From Segatella salivae DSM 15606 (GTDB lineage Bacteria > Bacteroidota > Bacteroidia > Bacteroidales > Bacteroidaceae): a DNA stretch of 51,398 nucleotides. Below, in pieces: positions 1 through 10,293 of the stretch. The stretch is taken from the NCBI RefSeq assembly GCF_000185845.1, contig NZ_GL629647.1:949986-1001383 (forward strand). The letters run 5' to 3'. The first letter of the stretch is position 1, and the number at the start of each line of letters is the position of its first letter. The notes beneath the pieces were generated by a model. It had not been told where the DNA came from. It was given only the letters and a program-made list of their open reading frames with translations, and did not search any database. The translations under genes were made by a program, and so were the position numbers.

Positions 1-2
1 GA

Positions 3-2474
3 TTATTTTGCACTTTCAATTGTAATTGCATCAGCCTTTAAGTCTATGCCACGAGCCTTTAGTTTCAGTTTACTTGCAGGTGAATCCATCTTTACAACAA
101 CAAGACAACGTCCAAAAAATGCCTTACGTTGGTTTGCCTTGAAACGCTCCATAGAAAACTGACTGCCATTATCTACGCCTACAATCTCGCCATTTCCTTC
201 TGTCTCGAAATAGAGTTGATTGTCTGCCCAAGGGCATCTGCGCCCATCTTTATCAACAACTTCGGCTTCAACAAAAGCCAATCCACCAGGCTTGCAAGTG
301 CTATTTTCAGCACGTAATCGTATGTGATCGGGTGCTCCTGCAGTGGAAATCTCCGTTTGGCGCACAGCCTTTCCTTGATTATATGCCACAACCATGACTG
401 TTCCTGGTTCGTAATTGACACGCCACTTCACATGATATTTATGCGGTTTCTTATGCTGAATGCCCTGACTTATGCCATTAATGAAGAGCTCAACAGCATC
501 AGCCTGGTTGAAATAACACCACATATCAATCTGTTGTCCGTCTAACCAGTTCCAGTGAGGGAATAGATGTAACACAGGCTTTTGCGTCCATTCGCTTTGA
601 TACATGTAGTAAACGTCCTTGGGAAAGCCTGCAAGATCGATGATGCCAAAATAGCTACTGCGAGCTGGGAAGCCATAAGGCGTGGGCTCACCCAAGTAAT
701 CCCATCCTGTCCATATAAACTGGCCGCCCACGAAGTCATTTTTCTTGACGACATCCCAAGTGCTTTCGTGCGTACTACTCCATGCAGCGTGCATGTTATC
801 ATAGGCACTACACATGAAGGAAGGATTGGTATAAGGCAGCCACCACTCTTGAGGTGCACGACGAACAGAGTCACTCGGCATCATATAATAGCCCGTTGTC
901 TGCAAGGCAGAGACCGATTCGGTCATGATAAAAGGCTTATTCGGGAAGTTCTTTGGTACGTCTTTGATGTTCTCTATATGGTAATTATACCCTATCAAGT
1001 CTAAGGCGTTACTCTTAAACAAGAGGTTATCGGGCGAGGGTTCATTGCATCCTGCCGTCACAGGTCGCGTCGGATCAAGTTGCTTAACGATATCAACCAT
1101 GCGCTTGGTTAACTGGGAATTGACATTCAAAGTGCCATTGTCTGTACTGTCATGAGTAATGGCATGGCCGGCATTTAGAATGAGATTGGCTTGTTCTGGC
1201 GTTAGTTGATCGGCATCAGCAGAGTTCCATTGTTCCAAGACTTCATTGCCAATACTCCATATCAAGATACTTGGATGGTTGCGATCTCGCTTCACCATGT
1301 CGCTAAGATCACGCTCAAACCACGCATCAAAGTAACGAGAATAGTCGTATTTTGTTTTCTTTCGATGCCACATATCAAAGCTTTCATCCATCACAATAAA
1401 GCCCATTGAGTCACAAAGTTCAAGAAGTTCAGGTGCGGGAGGATTGTGAGAACAACGTATTGCGTTACATCCCATGTCCTTAAGCATCTTTAACTGGCGA
1501 TAGATTGCATCACGATGCACGGCAGCTCCTAAGCAACCAAGATCATGATGATTGCAAACGCCGTTTATTTTCATATTCTTTCCATTCAACCAAAAGCCAG
1601 TTTGCGCATCGAAATGAAACGAACGGAAACCAAAAGTAGTTTCATAGGTGTCGACAACACGGTTACCTCGCATGACTTCTGTACGCAGAACGTAAAGATT
1701 CGGCTGTTCTATTGACCAGAGTTTTGGGCCGTTAACCAACATATTTACATTGAATGTAGCCTGTGCATCAGCCTGGATTGTCTGCTTATCTGTGGTTGTT
1801 GAGACGACTTTCTTAGACGAATCAAGTATTGTATTGCGTAACGTGACCACTTCGCGACGCTGAGATTGATTATCCACTTTTATTTCTGCAGATACCTTTC
1901 CATCGGTTGTTGCAGTGACAAATGTACCCCAATGTGCTACATGTAGGGTGTTGGAACTAACCAAATAGACATGCCTATAGATGCCACAACCACTATACCA
2001 TCGGCAATTTGGCTGCTCACTATTGTCTACTCTGACAGCAATCACATTATCTTTTGCTTTAAGATAAGGGGTCATCTCATAGCGATAACTAATAAAACCA
2101 TAAGGACGTGTGCCCAATAAGTGGCCATTCAGATAGACAGAAGCATTCATATAGACCCCATCAAAGTCTATAAAATAATGTTTGTTTCGGTCAAAAGTTG
2201 GTATATCAAAATGCTTTCGATACCATGCTATACCTCCAGGAAGCGCGCCACCAGTGGCTCCTGATGGATTAGTAGCTTGAAAATCCCCTTCAATTGCCCA
2301 GTCATGGGGCAACGATAAACGTCTCCATGCATTGTCATTAAAGTTAGGTGATGACATTGTTGCAGAGTCTTGCAAAGCAAAACGCCAATGATCATCAAAC
2401 AATTTACGTTCAGATGCCATGCCATTCAAGGCAAAAAGCAATCCAATGAGTGTTGTTAAGATTTTAATTTTCAT
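3..2474 (-). CDS. GH2 family beta-galactosidase-like glycoside hydrolase
   Basis: An 823-residue protein with an N-terminal signal peptide (hydrophobic stretch about residues 3-19), a GH2 sugar-binding jelly roll, an immunoglobulin-like domain, and a TIM barrel starting near the NGKNMKINGVCNHHD segment. The expected acid/base glutamate is E411 in IGNEV and the nucleophile is E519 in MTES. GH2 members remove terminal beta-linked sugars (galactose, mannose, glucuronate). Next to GH31 and GH5 the likely job is removing galactose from xyloglucan side chains, which is inference. Its ATG directly follows the GH31 stop codon (TAA then ATG, no gap), so the two are cotranscribed and possibly translationally coupled. 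It is complete; its stop codon is at the window edge. Confidence 0.9.
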   Translation of the reverse strand: MKIKILTTLIGLLFALNGMASERKLFDDHWRFALQDSATMSSPNFNDNAWRRLSLPHDWAIEGDFQATNPSGATGGALPGGIAWYRKHFDIPTFDRNKHYFIDFDGVYMNASVYLNGHLLGTRPYGFISYRYEMTPYLKAKDNVIAVRVDNSEQPNCRWYSGCGIYRHVYLVSSNTLHVAHWGTFVTATTDGKVSAEIKVDNQSQRREVVTLRNTILDSSKKVVSTTTDKQTIQADAQATFNVNMLVNGPKLWSIEQPNLYVLRTEVMRGNRVVDTYETTFGFRSFHFDAQTGFWLNGKNMKINGVCNHHDLGCLGAAVHRDAIYRQLKMLKDMGCNAIRCSHNPPAPELLELCDSMGFIVMDESFDMWHRKKTKYDYSRYFDAWFERDLSDMVKRDRNHPSILIWSIGNEVLEQWNSADADQLTPEQANLILNAGHAITHDSTDNGTLNVNSQLTKRMVDIVKQLDPTRPVTAGCNEPSPDNLLFKSNALDLIGYNYHIENIKDVPKNFPNKPFIMTESVSALQTTGYYMMPSDSVRRAPQEWWLPYTNPSFMCSAYDNMHAAWSSTHESTWDVVKKNDFVGGQFIWTGWDYLGEPTPYGFPARSSYFGIIDLAGFPKDVYYMYQSEWTQKPVLHLFPHWNWLDGQQIDMWCYFNQADAVELFINGISQGIQHKKPHKYHVKWRVNYEPGTVMVVAYNQGKAVRQTEISTAGAPDHIRLRAENSTCKPGGLAFVEAEVVDKDGRRCPWADNQLYFETEGNGEIVGVDNGSQFSMERFKANQRKAFFGRCLVVVKMDSPASKLKLKARGIDLKADAITIESAK

Positions 2475-5420
2475 TTATTTGAGTTTAATTTTCATCGCAT
2501 TTCCGGAGTAGTTAACAGTCATTCCATCGACTCCATCAATATCTAAATCCTGTACTTTCACACCTGGATGACGATAGACAACCTTGAACCGACGCGATTG
2601 AAGCATGCCATCGAAGCTACCTTCTCGCTTTCCGATCGTGAGCGTTTGTATTTTATCATCATAAGAGAAAGGTATAGTAGCATACTTTCCACGCTCATAA
2701 TTATAGTTTGTTCCTTCGTCTTCATAGAGTGTAAACTGCCCATTCTTCCCACCATATATATATAAGGTGATCAGCTCTGCAGGCTTTTCATCACTCCATT
2801 CCATTGCAGGACCAAACGGAATGATAGCACCTTCGGGCACGAATACAGGTATTTTTTCGTATGGAGCATCGGCAGTGATCGTCTGTCCGCCTGCATAATA
2901 CTCGTTCGTATAAAGGTTATACCATCCTCGTTGCTTTGGTAAATAAACCTCACGTGTACGTGCTTGGTATGTACCTACAGGGCAAGCCATGAACGAAGGG
3001 CCAAACATCCACTGGTCTTTGATATCATAAACGCGTGCATCACCATTGAAATCCATCACTAAAGGACGCATCATCGTGTAATCATTAAAATGCACTGCAC
3101 CTGCCATACTATAAAGATAAGGCATCATTCGATAACGAAGTCGGTCGTAAGCAACAATGGTTTGATAGGCAGGATGATTGTCGGGAGCAATATTCCACAC
3201 TTCTCTCAGAGGCCATTGTCCATGAGAACGGTAGATAGGTATAAAGCAACCGAACTGATTCCAGCGTGTTTGTAGCTCGCGCCACTCCTTTAAGTCCGCA
3301 TTCTCTTCACCTGTTTTATCAAATAACTGCTGTGCCTTTACATAACGATTCTCCACGCAAAAGCCTCCTTGATCCATGCCCCAGAACGGCAAACCACTAA
3401 TACTATAGTTCATGCCGGCAGTCATTTGAGCACGCATATCCTCCCACCTTGTGGCAATATCTCCGCTCCATGTGGCTGTGCTATAACGCTGTTCGCCTGC
3501 AAATCCACTTCTTGTCAGCAAAAAAACACGCTGATTCGGGTTCACACTTCGCTGCCCATTATAGATTGCATCAGCATTAACTATAGAATAAGCATTAAAG
3601 TATTCAGTGCTACTTCCTAATGCCGTTGGGCCGCAAAGTGCCTTTCGATACCACATAGGAGTACAGTCACGAACGTTTGGTTCGCTTGCATCCATCCACC
3701 AAGCATCAATACCAAACTTATACTTTTGATAGAGATTATCATTCATCTGACGCCAAAACATCTTACGAGCTCCGTCACTATAAGCATCATAAAAAGACCC
3801 CATATAACCTAACCAGTCATAGATTGAGTCCTGAACTGCCTGCTGATAGATCCAACCTTGACGTTCCAACTCCTTGTAATTCTTAACAGAACAATAGAAC
3901 TTTGGCCATACAGAAATCATAAATCTGCCATGAAGTGCATGCACACTATCAAGCATTTGTTGAGGGTTTGGATATCGAGTTGCATCAAAAGTATGGTCTC
4001 CCCATGAGTCCGTTCGCCAGTAATTCCAGTCTTGAACAATGTTATCTATCGGGATGTTTCGCCTGCGAAACTCACTTAAAGTGGCTTCAATCTCGTTGCT
4101 ATTTGTATAGCGTTCGCGGCTCTGCCAATAGCCTAAAGCCCACTTTGGATATACATTTGCCTTGCCAGTTAACGTTCGATAACCTGATATGATGTCGTCA
4201 ATCGTGTTACCAGTAATAACATAATAGTCCATGTCTGGAGTCATTTCACTCCATATACTAAGTTTATTCTGCTCATCTTCACTACGAGGTGACGCCACAC
4301 GAAGACCGCAATAACTAACATCTCCATCGGGAAACCAGTCAATCAAGAGTTTCGCTTTGTGACCTTTTTTCATTGGAAAGGTGAACTTATTGCTATTGGG
4401 ATTCCATGCAGTTCGCCATCTTTCAGGCACAACTTCCTTGCCATCAAGATACACTTTCATATATCCTGCATAGTAAAGCATAAAGCGATAGACATTCTCT
4501 ACAGGCGCTTCGAGATATCCTTCATAGGTAACATGAGCACCATTCAACTTAAATGATGTCGGAAGATTAGCCACTCCAACGTCCGTTCCAGCCTTCTTCC
4601 TCGCCAATTCGGGTAAAGCGAATTCATAATAGATGCTGTCTTCATTACGAACAAGACGCTTTCCATCTTTTTCTATGTATGTACCTGTAAGCGAACCACG
4701 CTTTCCTTCCTTATTATATAAAGTGAAAGCACGATTCAATTGCATGTAATCTTCAGGATTTCCAAAGCGACAAAAGCTGTAGCTATCCCACAAAATACCA
4801 TAGTTTTTGTTACTAATCACAAAGGGAATACTAACCTTTGTGTTGTATTGATAAAGCTCTTCATTCTTCCCTTTCATGTTTAATTCCTCTGCCTGATGCT
4901 GCCCAAGACCATAGAAAGCCTCATCTTTTGGACTATCAAACAAGGCATGCCAGCTAACACCTTGAAGCTGTTCTTCAGATAAATGGCTATCAGCGCCAAT
5001 CTCACGAGATGGAACTTTGAACGGAACAATAGTCTTTCCACCTGATTTACTCTCTGACAATAAAGGCTTACCATCATGAGAATAAAAGGCAATGCGGCCC
5101 GTCTTTGCTTCAACTATAGCCTTCATTGCAGCAGTAGAAACAATTACTTTTCCTGCTTTCTCCGTCACTTGATAATATGGATTAGCAGTTTGTGGAACAA
5201 TGATCAAGCTCTTTTTCGGCTTAAACGACAGCTCATTAGTCGCTTGAACACGAATAATCTTCTCACCAACAACCTGTAAACGGAGCATCTTTGCACCCGA
5301 TACAACAGGAGATTTCACTGGAATTGTCACGTAATTGCCATCACGTGTAAAGTCAGCTGCAGTCATCTTACCACAGCATAAAGCTAAAAAAACAATCAAA
5401 AGAGTCTTTGCGGATTTCAT
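2475..5420 (-). CDS. GH31 alpha-xylosidase/alpha-glucosidase with inserted PA14 domain
   Basis: A 981-residue secreted protein (signal peptide ending near residue 21). It has an N-terminal GH31 beta-sandwich, then an inserted PA14-like module (about residues 270-380, with YEGYLEAP and MKVYLDGKEV), then the catalytic barrel and a C-terminal DUF5110-type region. The nucleophile is D577 in WWMDASEPN and the acid/base candidate is D654 in WSGDIATRW. The PA14 insertion is characteristic of alpha-xylosidases that act on xyloglucan oligosaccharides, such as those of Cellvibrio and Bacteroides ovatus. That plus the GH5/GH2 context favours alpha-xylosidase over alpha-glucosidase. It is the first gene of a two-gene unit with its own -7 box at 5446-5453. 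Confidence 0.9.
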   Translation of the reverse strand: MKSAKTLLIVFLALCCGKMTAADFTRDGNYVTIPVKSPVVSGAKMLRLQVVGEKIIRVQATNELSFKPKKSLIIVPQTANPYYQVTEKAGKVIVSTAAMKAIVEAKTGRIAFYSHDGKPLLSESKSGGKTIVPFKVPSREIGADSHLSEEQLQGVSWHALFDSPKDEAFYGLGQHQAEELNMKGKNEELYQYNTKVSIPFVISNKNYGILWDSYSFCRFGNPEDYMQLNRAFTLYNKEGKRGSLTGTYIEKDGKRLVRNEDSIYYEFALPELARKKAGTDVGVANLPTSFKLNGAHVTYEGYLEAPVENVYRFMLYYAGYMKVYLDGKEVVPERWRTAWNPNSNKFTFPMKKGHKAKLLIDWFPDGDVSYCGLRVASPRSEDEQNKLSIWSEMTPDMDYYVITGNTIDDIISGYRTLTGKANVYPKWALGYWQSRERYTNSNEIEATLSEFRRRNIPIDNIVQDWNYWRTDSWGDHTFDATRYPNPQQMLDSVHALHGRFMISVWPKFYCSVKNYKELERQGWIYQQAVQDSIYDWLGYMGSFYDAYSDGARKMFWRQMNDNLYQKYKFGIDAWWMDASEPNVRDCTPMWYRKALCGPTALGSSTEYFNAYSIVNADAIYNGQRSVNPNQRVFLLTRSGFAGEQRYSTATWSGDIATRWEDMRAQMTAGMNYSISGLPFWGMDQGGFCVENRYVKAQQLFDKTGEENADLKEWRELQTRWNQFGCFIPIYRSHGQWPLREVWNIAPDNHPAYQTIVAYDRLRYRMMPYLYSMAGAVHFNDYTMMRPLVMDFNGDARVYDIKDQWMFGPSFMACPVGTYQARTREVYLPKQRGWYNLYTNEYYAGGQTITADAPYEKIPVFVPEGAIIPFGPAMEWSDEKPAELITLYIYGGKNGQFTLYEDEGTNYNYERGKYATIPFSYDDKIQTLTIGKREGSFDGMLQSRRFKVVYRHPGVKVQDLDIDGVDGMTVNYSGNAMKIKLK

Positions 5421-5445
5421 GTTTTAATTTATTTTGTTCATAATG

Positions 5446-5453
5446 CAAAGATA
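5446..5453 (-). promoter_or_regulatory. Bacteroidota -7 promoter box for GH31-GH2
   Basis: On the minus strand the sequence reads TATCTTTG, a perfect TAnnTTTG box, 25 bases before the GH31 ATG. No good -33 TTTG is seen, which fits an activator-dependent promoter, perhaps controlled by the adjacent HTCS (inference). Confidence 0.6.
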
Positions 5454-5555
5454 CTTTATTGTGAAAGAAGCCTGCCATTCACTTTGTTTATATAGCATGT
5501 TTGAAACTGATGTGAAGCCTACCATAATGTTTCCAATACGCATATACAATGTTAA

Positions 5556-8500
5556 CTATTTACCATAGCGTTGCTTGTACACTGAAGGTGTGACACCATA
5601 CATCTCAGAAAAGTAACGAGAAAAATAGCGAGGATTGTTAAATCCCACTTGATAAGCAATCTCACTCACACTTCTTTGGCTCTGTCTTAGTAACTGTTCA
5701 GCGTGCCGTAAGCGTATATTCCGAATGAATTCTGACGGCGTCAATCCTGTAATTGATAACAAACGCTTATATAATTGCACACGAGACATGGCCAATGAAG
5801 CACTCAAACTTTCAACACTTATGTCTGCATTTGACAAGTTGTTCTCAACATATTCTGTTGCATCTTTCACCATTTTTTCGTCCATTGACGTAATTTTCAC
5901 CTGCTTAATCTTAGGATCTACAAGCTTATTCTTTGTCCCATTATGCCACTTTATGAGGTTATTAATACGGAGAATCAATAGTTCTATGCTAAAAGGCTTT
6001 GTGATATAATCGTCTGCTCCAAGTGCCAAGCCCTCCAATTTATGGGCATCTGCCACACGCGCCGTAAGCATAATGAATGGTATATCGCATGTATTTCTGT
6101 CGCCTTTCAATGTTTTGCAGAGCATATTCCCGTCCATCTCAGGCATCATTACATCACTTAAAATAACATCAGGACGCTGAACTTTTATGTCCTCCAAAGC
6201 CTCTTTACCATGATGTGCCACACGAACATGGTAGTATTGTGATAGTACTTCCGCCATAAACGCTAAGTAATCTTCTGAATCATCAACGATAAGTAAGTCT
6301 ACTTTCCGAGTTCCTTCCGCTCTTAATTGCATTGACTTCACCTCGTCATCGAACACCTTTTCATGCACATCGTGTTGCAGTTGATTCTGCATATCAACCT
6401 CTTCGCTTTCAGCATTAGAAGGTATTAACATCGGCACTCCTTCTTCCTTACGCAAAGGAATTAAGCAAATAAACACGGTTCCACCACCGGGATTATCGGT
6501 AACAGAAACCTTTCCGCCATGCATTTCGACAAACTTCTTCACTATACTCAAGCCAATACCACTCCCACTGGCAACGATTTTACCTTCATGGAAAGCCTGA
6601 TAGAAACGCTCAAAGACATGTGCTTTTGCCTCATCCTCAATGCCAACACCTGTATCACTAACCTTGATTTCAAGCTGTTTGCCTTCTGCTTGCAACTCTT
6701 TTCCTTGCATTATGACACGTAAGGCGACGTCAATCCTACCCCCATCAGGCGTGTATTTATAGGCATTCGAAAGCAGATTTTCCATGATTCTGCGAAGTTT
6801 CTCTGCATCAAATGACATCATCTGTTCATCCACAGATGAATAAAAGGTCAATGACTTGTGTTGTCCCATTAACTGAAGGAACGTATTACAGATATCACGC
6901 ACAAACAAAACAACATCTCCTGTCACAAGTTTCATCTGCTGACAATCCTCATCTATCTTCCTGAAGTCGAGCACTTGATTGACCAATCCCAGCAAACGCG
7001 TGGCATTACGTGATATCAATTGCAGCTTTGTTTTCTTCACTTTGTCATGCTCTTGACTAATCAACACCGACAAAGGAGATAGGATTAATGATAAAGGAGC
7101 ACGCAATTCATGACTGATATTTGCAAAGAAATCAAGTTTCATCTTATCGAGACGACGCGCTTGTTCGGCTTCTCTTGTCACTTGTTCTATTCTCATTCGG
7201 TCATTCGCCCGCCTAAGAAGTATGCGGTTTATGACATAAAACAACAGACAAAATAACACAAAATAGCACGCATAAGCCCATGCCGATAGGTAGAAAGGAG
7301 GGCGAATCAAAATCTTCAATCGACTGACTTCGCTACTTTGAGTGCCGTCTGCATTAACCACTTTCACTTCAAGTGTGTAGCTACCCGACGTCAGATTGGT
7401 AAACGTTACGGCTGGTTGTCCGTCAGTAGTCTGTAGCCATTTGTCATCAAAGCCTTTCAAACGATAAAGAAAACGACATCGATTGGGCAAACAAACTGCA
7501 TCAGAAGACAACTGAATTGTAAATGCATTCTCGTCATGATTCAGTTTTAGTTTTCCCCCATCATGTAACTCTTCATCAAGAATTATATGCCCGTTATAGT
7601 CGTCACCCACCCTTACTGGCTGATTGAACACAAGCAAACCAGAAAATAAAGCCTTTGCTGTCACATCAAACTTTGACTCTGATTGTGGTGTAAGTAGATT
7701 AATTCCATCTTGCCCTCCGACGACAATTGTTCCATTTTTACACAACAAAATGGCGCGACTATTGAATTGTCTGTCTTGCAAACCATCAACATCTGTATAA
7801 TTGGTTACAAAGAAGTTCCATCGTCCTTCATCCTTATCTGCAACCAAATGTGAAACTCCTTGGTCGGTCGTTACCCATAAAGTATGCGACAAATCCTCTG
7901 CAATTGCATAAGCTGTACCTGCTTTCCGATCGGCAAATAAAGGTATAGTCATAAGACTATCTGACTGAGAATCATAGACCGAAAGACCTGAAGAACCTGC
8001 ATTCCACAATAGTCCTCGTGAGTCAACAAATATCTGATTAATGGATGATACCGATAAAAACTTATGAGACTTTGGGCGAATAAGCCTCCTTATTTTATGC
8101 GTTTTTGCATCCAAAATCGAATATTCCTGCGCATGTCCCATTAGGATATTGCCTGTCAAATCAAAGGCTATTGACGATAAGAAGTTTGAAACAAGCGGTG
8201 AGTTATGCGTTGTATAGGTCGTAAATTGCCCTGTTTGTGGATTCAACAGCTGTAATCCTCCGCCCAAAGTAGCAATCACTATATTGCCATTTTCTTCTGT
8301 CTTCAAGACCCAAACATTGTCATTGACCAAGCCTTTTCCATTTGCCGATGCCCTGTAAGCCTTGAATCGTCCATCCTTATAGCATGTAAGTCCCCCGTTA
8401 AATGAACCAAACCACAAGGCACCATCCTTGCCAACAGTACTACTTATGACAATATCGTTACCCAAACCAGTTTCATTCGACCGAAAAGAACGTATGCTCC

Positions 8501-9674
8501 CAGTTGCTGGGTTGTATGCAACAATGCCGCAATCATTAGTCCCACACCAAAGGTTTCCACGTTGGTCTTCAACAATAGAACACACATCTCCCAAAGCAAT
8601 TAGCTTGAAACGTGCATCTGCAGTCGAACAATAAGCAGCGCCATTCTTATAGGATCCAAGCCAAAGTCCACCCCTGTTGTCTAAACAAAAACTTGTGATG
8701 GTGTTATCGGGGATACTTGTTGACTGCCCTTTTTCATATTGATAAACATCTGAACGATGGCTAATGGGATCCAAACAAAGCAGTCCATCATGATCGGTTG
8801 CTATCCAAAGACGTCCTGTTTCATCGTTGTTTAAGCACTTCACTACAATGTTCTTTGTCTGTAATTTATATCCTTTTGCAACCAGAAATGCATCTGCAGA
8901 ATCATACCATCGATGGTCACTTGCACTCCAAACCTTTGTCTTTCCCGCGAACGTTAGCCAAAGGTTGTGCGTTTTATCAACAAAGATTCTGTAATCAAAG
9001 AACTTTCCACGTGACGCTATTTTCAACGTTTTATCCACCCTAACCACGCGGCGTTTCACGCCATCTGCCTTAACAAGCGTTCCATCATCATAGATAAGAA
9101 CAGCGCATCCGTTATCTTCGGCGATGTCTGTAACAACTGATTCTTGAATCACTCGACGCCCTTTGTCTTGCAAAGAAAATAAAAAGGCTTTCTTCTTTCG
9201 TATATCATAGTAGTAAACACCATGCTTTCTGACTCCCAACCACATGTTCTTTTGTTTATCAATCTTCATGTAGTAAGGTACTCCTTTCATTCCTCTTGCC
9301 TGCATCCACGCTTGAAGTTGAATGTCAAAAACACCCTGTTTACGAATAAATCTGCAATAACCTGACCCTGTACTTACCCATAAATCAGAGGCTGCATCTT
9401 CTTGAATCTCGTTGACAACATCATTGAGCAACGAGGTTTTATCTTCTGCTTTATGAAAGAAATTGCTAAATCTAAAGCCGTCAAAGCGGTCTAATCCCGA
9501 TGCTGTTCCAAACCATATATAGCCTTTTGAATCCCTAAAAACGCAGTTGATTTGGCTATTTGATAAACCATCTCGAATGCCAAGACGATAGAATGTCAAT
9601 GGGGTTTGAAGTGCAAATGCCTTCATAAACGATAGCATTAACACCAACAAAAGCGACAATAACAGACGTTTCAT
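5556..9674 (-). CDS. Hybrid two-component system sensor-regulator (HTCS)
   Basis: A 1372-residue one-protein signalling system typical of Bacteroidota glycan loci. In order it has a signal peptide (about 1-21), two seven-bladed regulator propellers with repeated LWxGT/IWFGT-type motifs (to about 715), a Y_Y_Y domain (about 725-790), a single membrane segment (about 795-820), HisKA with the phospho-histidine in NISHELR (about 853), an ATPase domain (NLLSNAYKY about 970; GSGIGLSIVKK), a receiver domain with the phospho-aspartate in LSDVMMPEMDG (about 1173), and a C-terminal AraC-type HTH pair ending in GFNNPRYFSRYFSEMYGVTP. The periplasmic propeller normally binds an oligosaccharide released from the target glycan. 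It lies between the GH5 operon and the GH31-GH2 pair and probably activates both. It has its own promoter. Confidence 0.97.
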   Translation of the reverse strand: MKRLLLSLLLVLMLSFMKAFALQTPLTFYRLGIRDGLSNSQINCVFRDSKGYIWFGTASGLDRFDGFRFSNFFHKAEDKTSLLNDVVNEIQEDAASDLWVSTGSGYCRFIRKQGVFDIQLQAWMQARGMKGVPYYMKIDKQKNMWLGVRKHGVYYYDIRKKKAFLFSLQDKGRRVIQESVVTDIAEDNGCAVLIYDDGTLVKADGVKRRVVRVDKTLKIASRGKFFDYRIFVDKTHNLWLTFAGKTKVWSASDHRWYDSADAFLVAKGYKLQTKNIVVKCLNNDETGRLWIATDHDGLLCLDPISHRSDVYQYEKGQSTSIPDNTITSFCLDNRGGLWLGSYKNGAAYCSTADARFKLIALGDVCSIVEDQRGNLWCGTNDCGIVAYNPATGSIRSFRSNETGLGNDIVISSTVGKDGALWFGSFNGGLTCYKDGRFKAYRASANGKGLVNDNVWVLKTEENGNIVIATLGGGLQLLNPQTGQFTTYTTHNSPLVSNFLSSIAFDLTGNILMGHAQEYSILDAKTHKIRRLIRPKSHKFLSVSSINQIFVDSRGLLWNAGSSGLSVYDSQSDSLMTIPLFADRKAGTAYAIAEDLSHTLWVTTDQGVSHLVADKDEGRWNFFVTNYTDVDGLQDRQFNSRAILLCKNGTIVVGGQDGINLLTPQSESKFDVTAKALFSGLLVFNQPVRVGDDYNGHIILDEELHDGGKLKLNHDENAFTIQLSSDAVCLPNRCRFLYRLKGFDDKWLQTTDGQPAVTFTNLTSGSYTLEVKVVNADGTQSSEVSRLKILIRPPFYLSAWAYACYFVLFCLLFYVINRILLRRANDRMRIEQVTREAEQARRLDKMKLDFFANISHELRAPLSLILSPLSVLISQEHDKVKKTKLQLISRNATRLLGLVNQVLDFRKIDEDCQQMKLVTGDVVLFVRDICNTFLQLMGQHKSLTFYSSVDEQMMSFDAEKLRRIMENLLSNAYKYTPDGGRIDVALRVIMQGKELQAEGKQLEIKVSDTGVGIEDEAKAHVFERFYQAFHEGKIVASGSGIGLSIVKKFVEMHGGKVSVTDNPGGGTVFICLIPLRKEEGVPMLIPSNAESEEVDMQNQLQHDVHEKVFDDEVKSMQLRAEGTRKVDLLIVDDSEDYLAFMAEVLSQYYHVRVAHHGKEALEDIKVQRPDVILSDVMMPEMDGNMLCKTLKGDRNTCDIPFIMLTARVADAHKLEGLALGADDYITKPFSIELLILRINNLIKWHNGTKNKLVDPKIKQVKITSMDEKMVKDATEYVENNLSNADISVESLSASLAMSRVQLYKRLLSITGLTPSEFIRNIRLRHAEQLLRQSQRSVSEIAYQVGFNNPRYFSRYFSEMYGVTPSVYKQRYGK

Positions 9675-9701
9675 GTGATAAATAGTAGATTTAGATTAAT
9701 A

Positions 9702-9733
9702 CAAAAGTAATGTTTTTTGAACGCAATCCCAAA
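9702..9733 (-). promoter_or_regulatory. Promoter of the HTCS gene (-7 and -33 boxes)
   Basis: Minus strand: -7 box TACTTTTG at 9702-9709 and a TTTG at 9730-9733, about 20 bases apart, matching the Bacteroidota -33/-7 layout. The start codon follows about 27 bases downstream. Confidence 0.55.
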
Positions 9734-10087
9734 CTTTCATCTGACTTTTTTCATGGGATGACGCTCAAGTATGTTTTTACGCTATAGCAAACCAGCTATT
9801 AGTGATGGGATAAACTACTGCAATCCGTTCCTCGAGCAATGAATAACCATAAATCATTTCAGAAGTTAAAACCATACAAGATGATAAAGAAAGTCAACTC
9901 TTTTATAAGGCCTTAACCTATCTTCAAAGAGCAAACAATAGCCATAAAACTAGCATTTTACGCATCGTCTCAACCGTTGTATTATCTTGTTTTTTAGTTA
10001 TGACAACATGACTCCCTGCTTAGTGTTTTTTAAAACACATCAAAACACAGGGTAATATGACGTTAACCACAGCATAAAATGATAGAG

Positions 10088-10103
10088 ATTATCGTGTAAT
10101 TTG
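10088..10103 (-). repeat. Intergenic TTACACGA motif, copy 1
   Basis: Minus-strand sequence CAAATTACACGATAAT, identical over 16 bases to 22350-22365 and one mismatch from 31772-31787. Function unknown. Confidence 0.5.
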
Positions 10104-10155
10104 ACGTATATTGTTTTGCGTATTGGCACCTTTTCAGCATCAGCAATAAAAAGAA

Positions 10156-10208
10156 GATGTCCTCATCAGGGGCTAATCTTAATGTGAATCACCCTGATGA
10201 GGAACATC
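10156..10208 (-). terminator. Terminator of the SusC-to-GH5 operon
   Basis: A 12-bp perfect inverted repeat (TCCTCATCAGGG at 10160-10171 with 10192-10203), extended by GATG/CATC with a one-base bulge. On the minus strand it is followed by a T-rich run (complement of 10147-10154). It lies downstream of the GH5 stop, after a weaker second hairpin (10222-10274). Confidence 0.7.
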
Positions 10209-10293
10209 GATGAATTGAGAAGCTGTTGTCAACAGACTTTCTTTGACTTCTGAGAGAAAAGAAACGACAACAGCATGAATATAAAATGTCCTC

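Larger units (their letters stand above)
9675..10293. other. 619-base spacer between GH5 operon end and HTCS
   Basis: No credible ORF. It holds, from right to left, a 9-bp inverted repeat (10222-10230 with 10266-10274), the PUL terminator hairpin (10156-10208), a copy of the intergenic TTACACGA motif on the minus strand (10088-10103), a short dyad GTGTTTT/AAAACAC (10023-10038), and the HTCS promoter (9702-9733). Nothing was recognised in 9740-10020. Confidence 0.6.

Noticed and set aside
10222..10274. Inverted repeat GCTGTTGTC / GACAACAGC as a separate terminator
   Set aside because: The loop is about 35 bases and no T-run follows; kept only as part of the spacer description next to the stronger hairpin.
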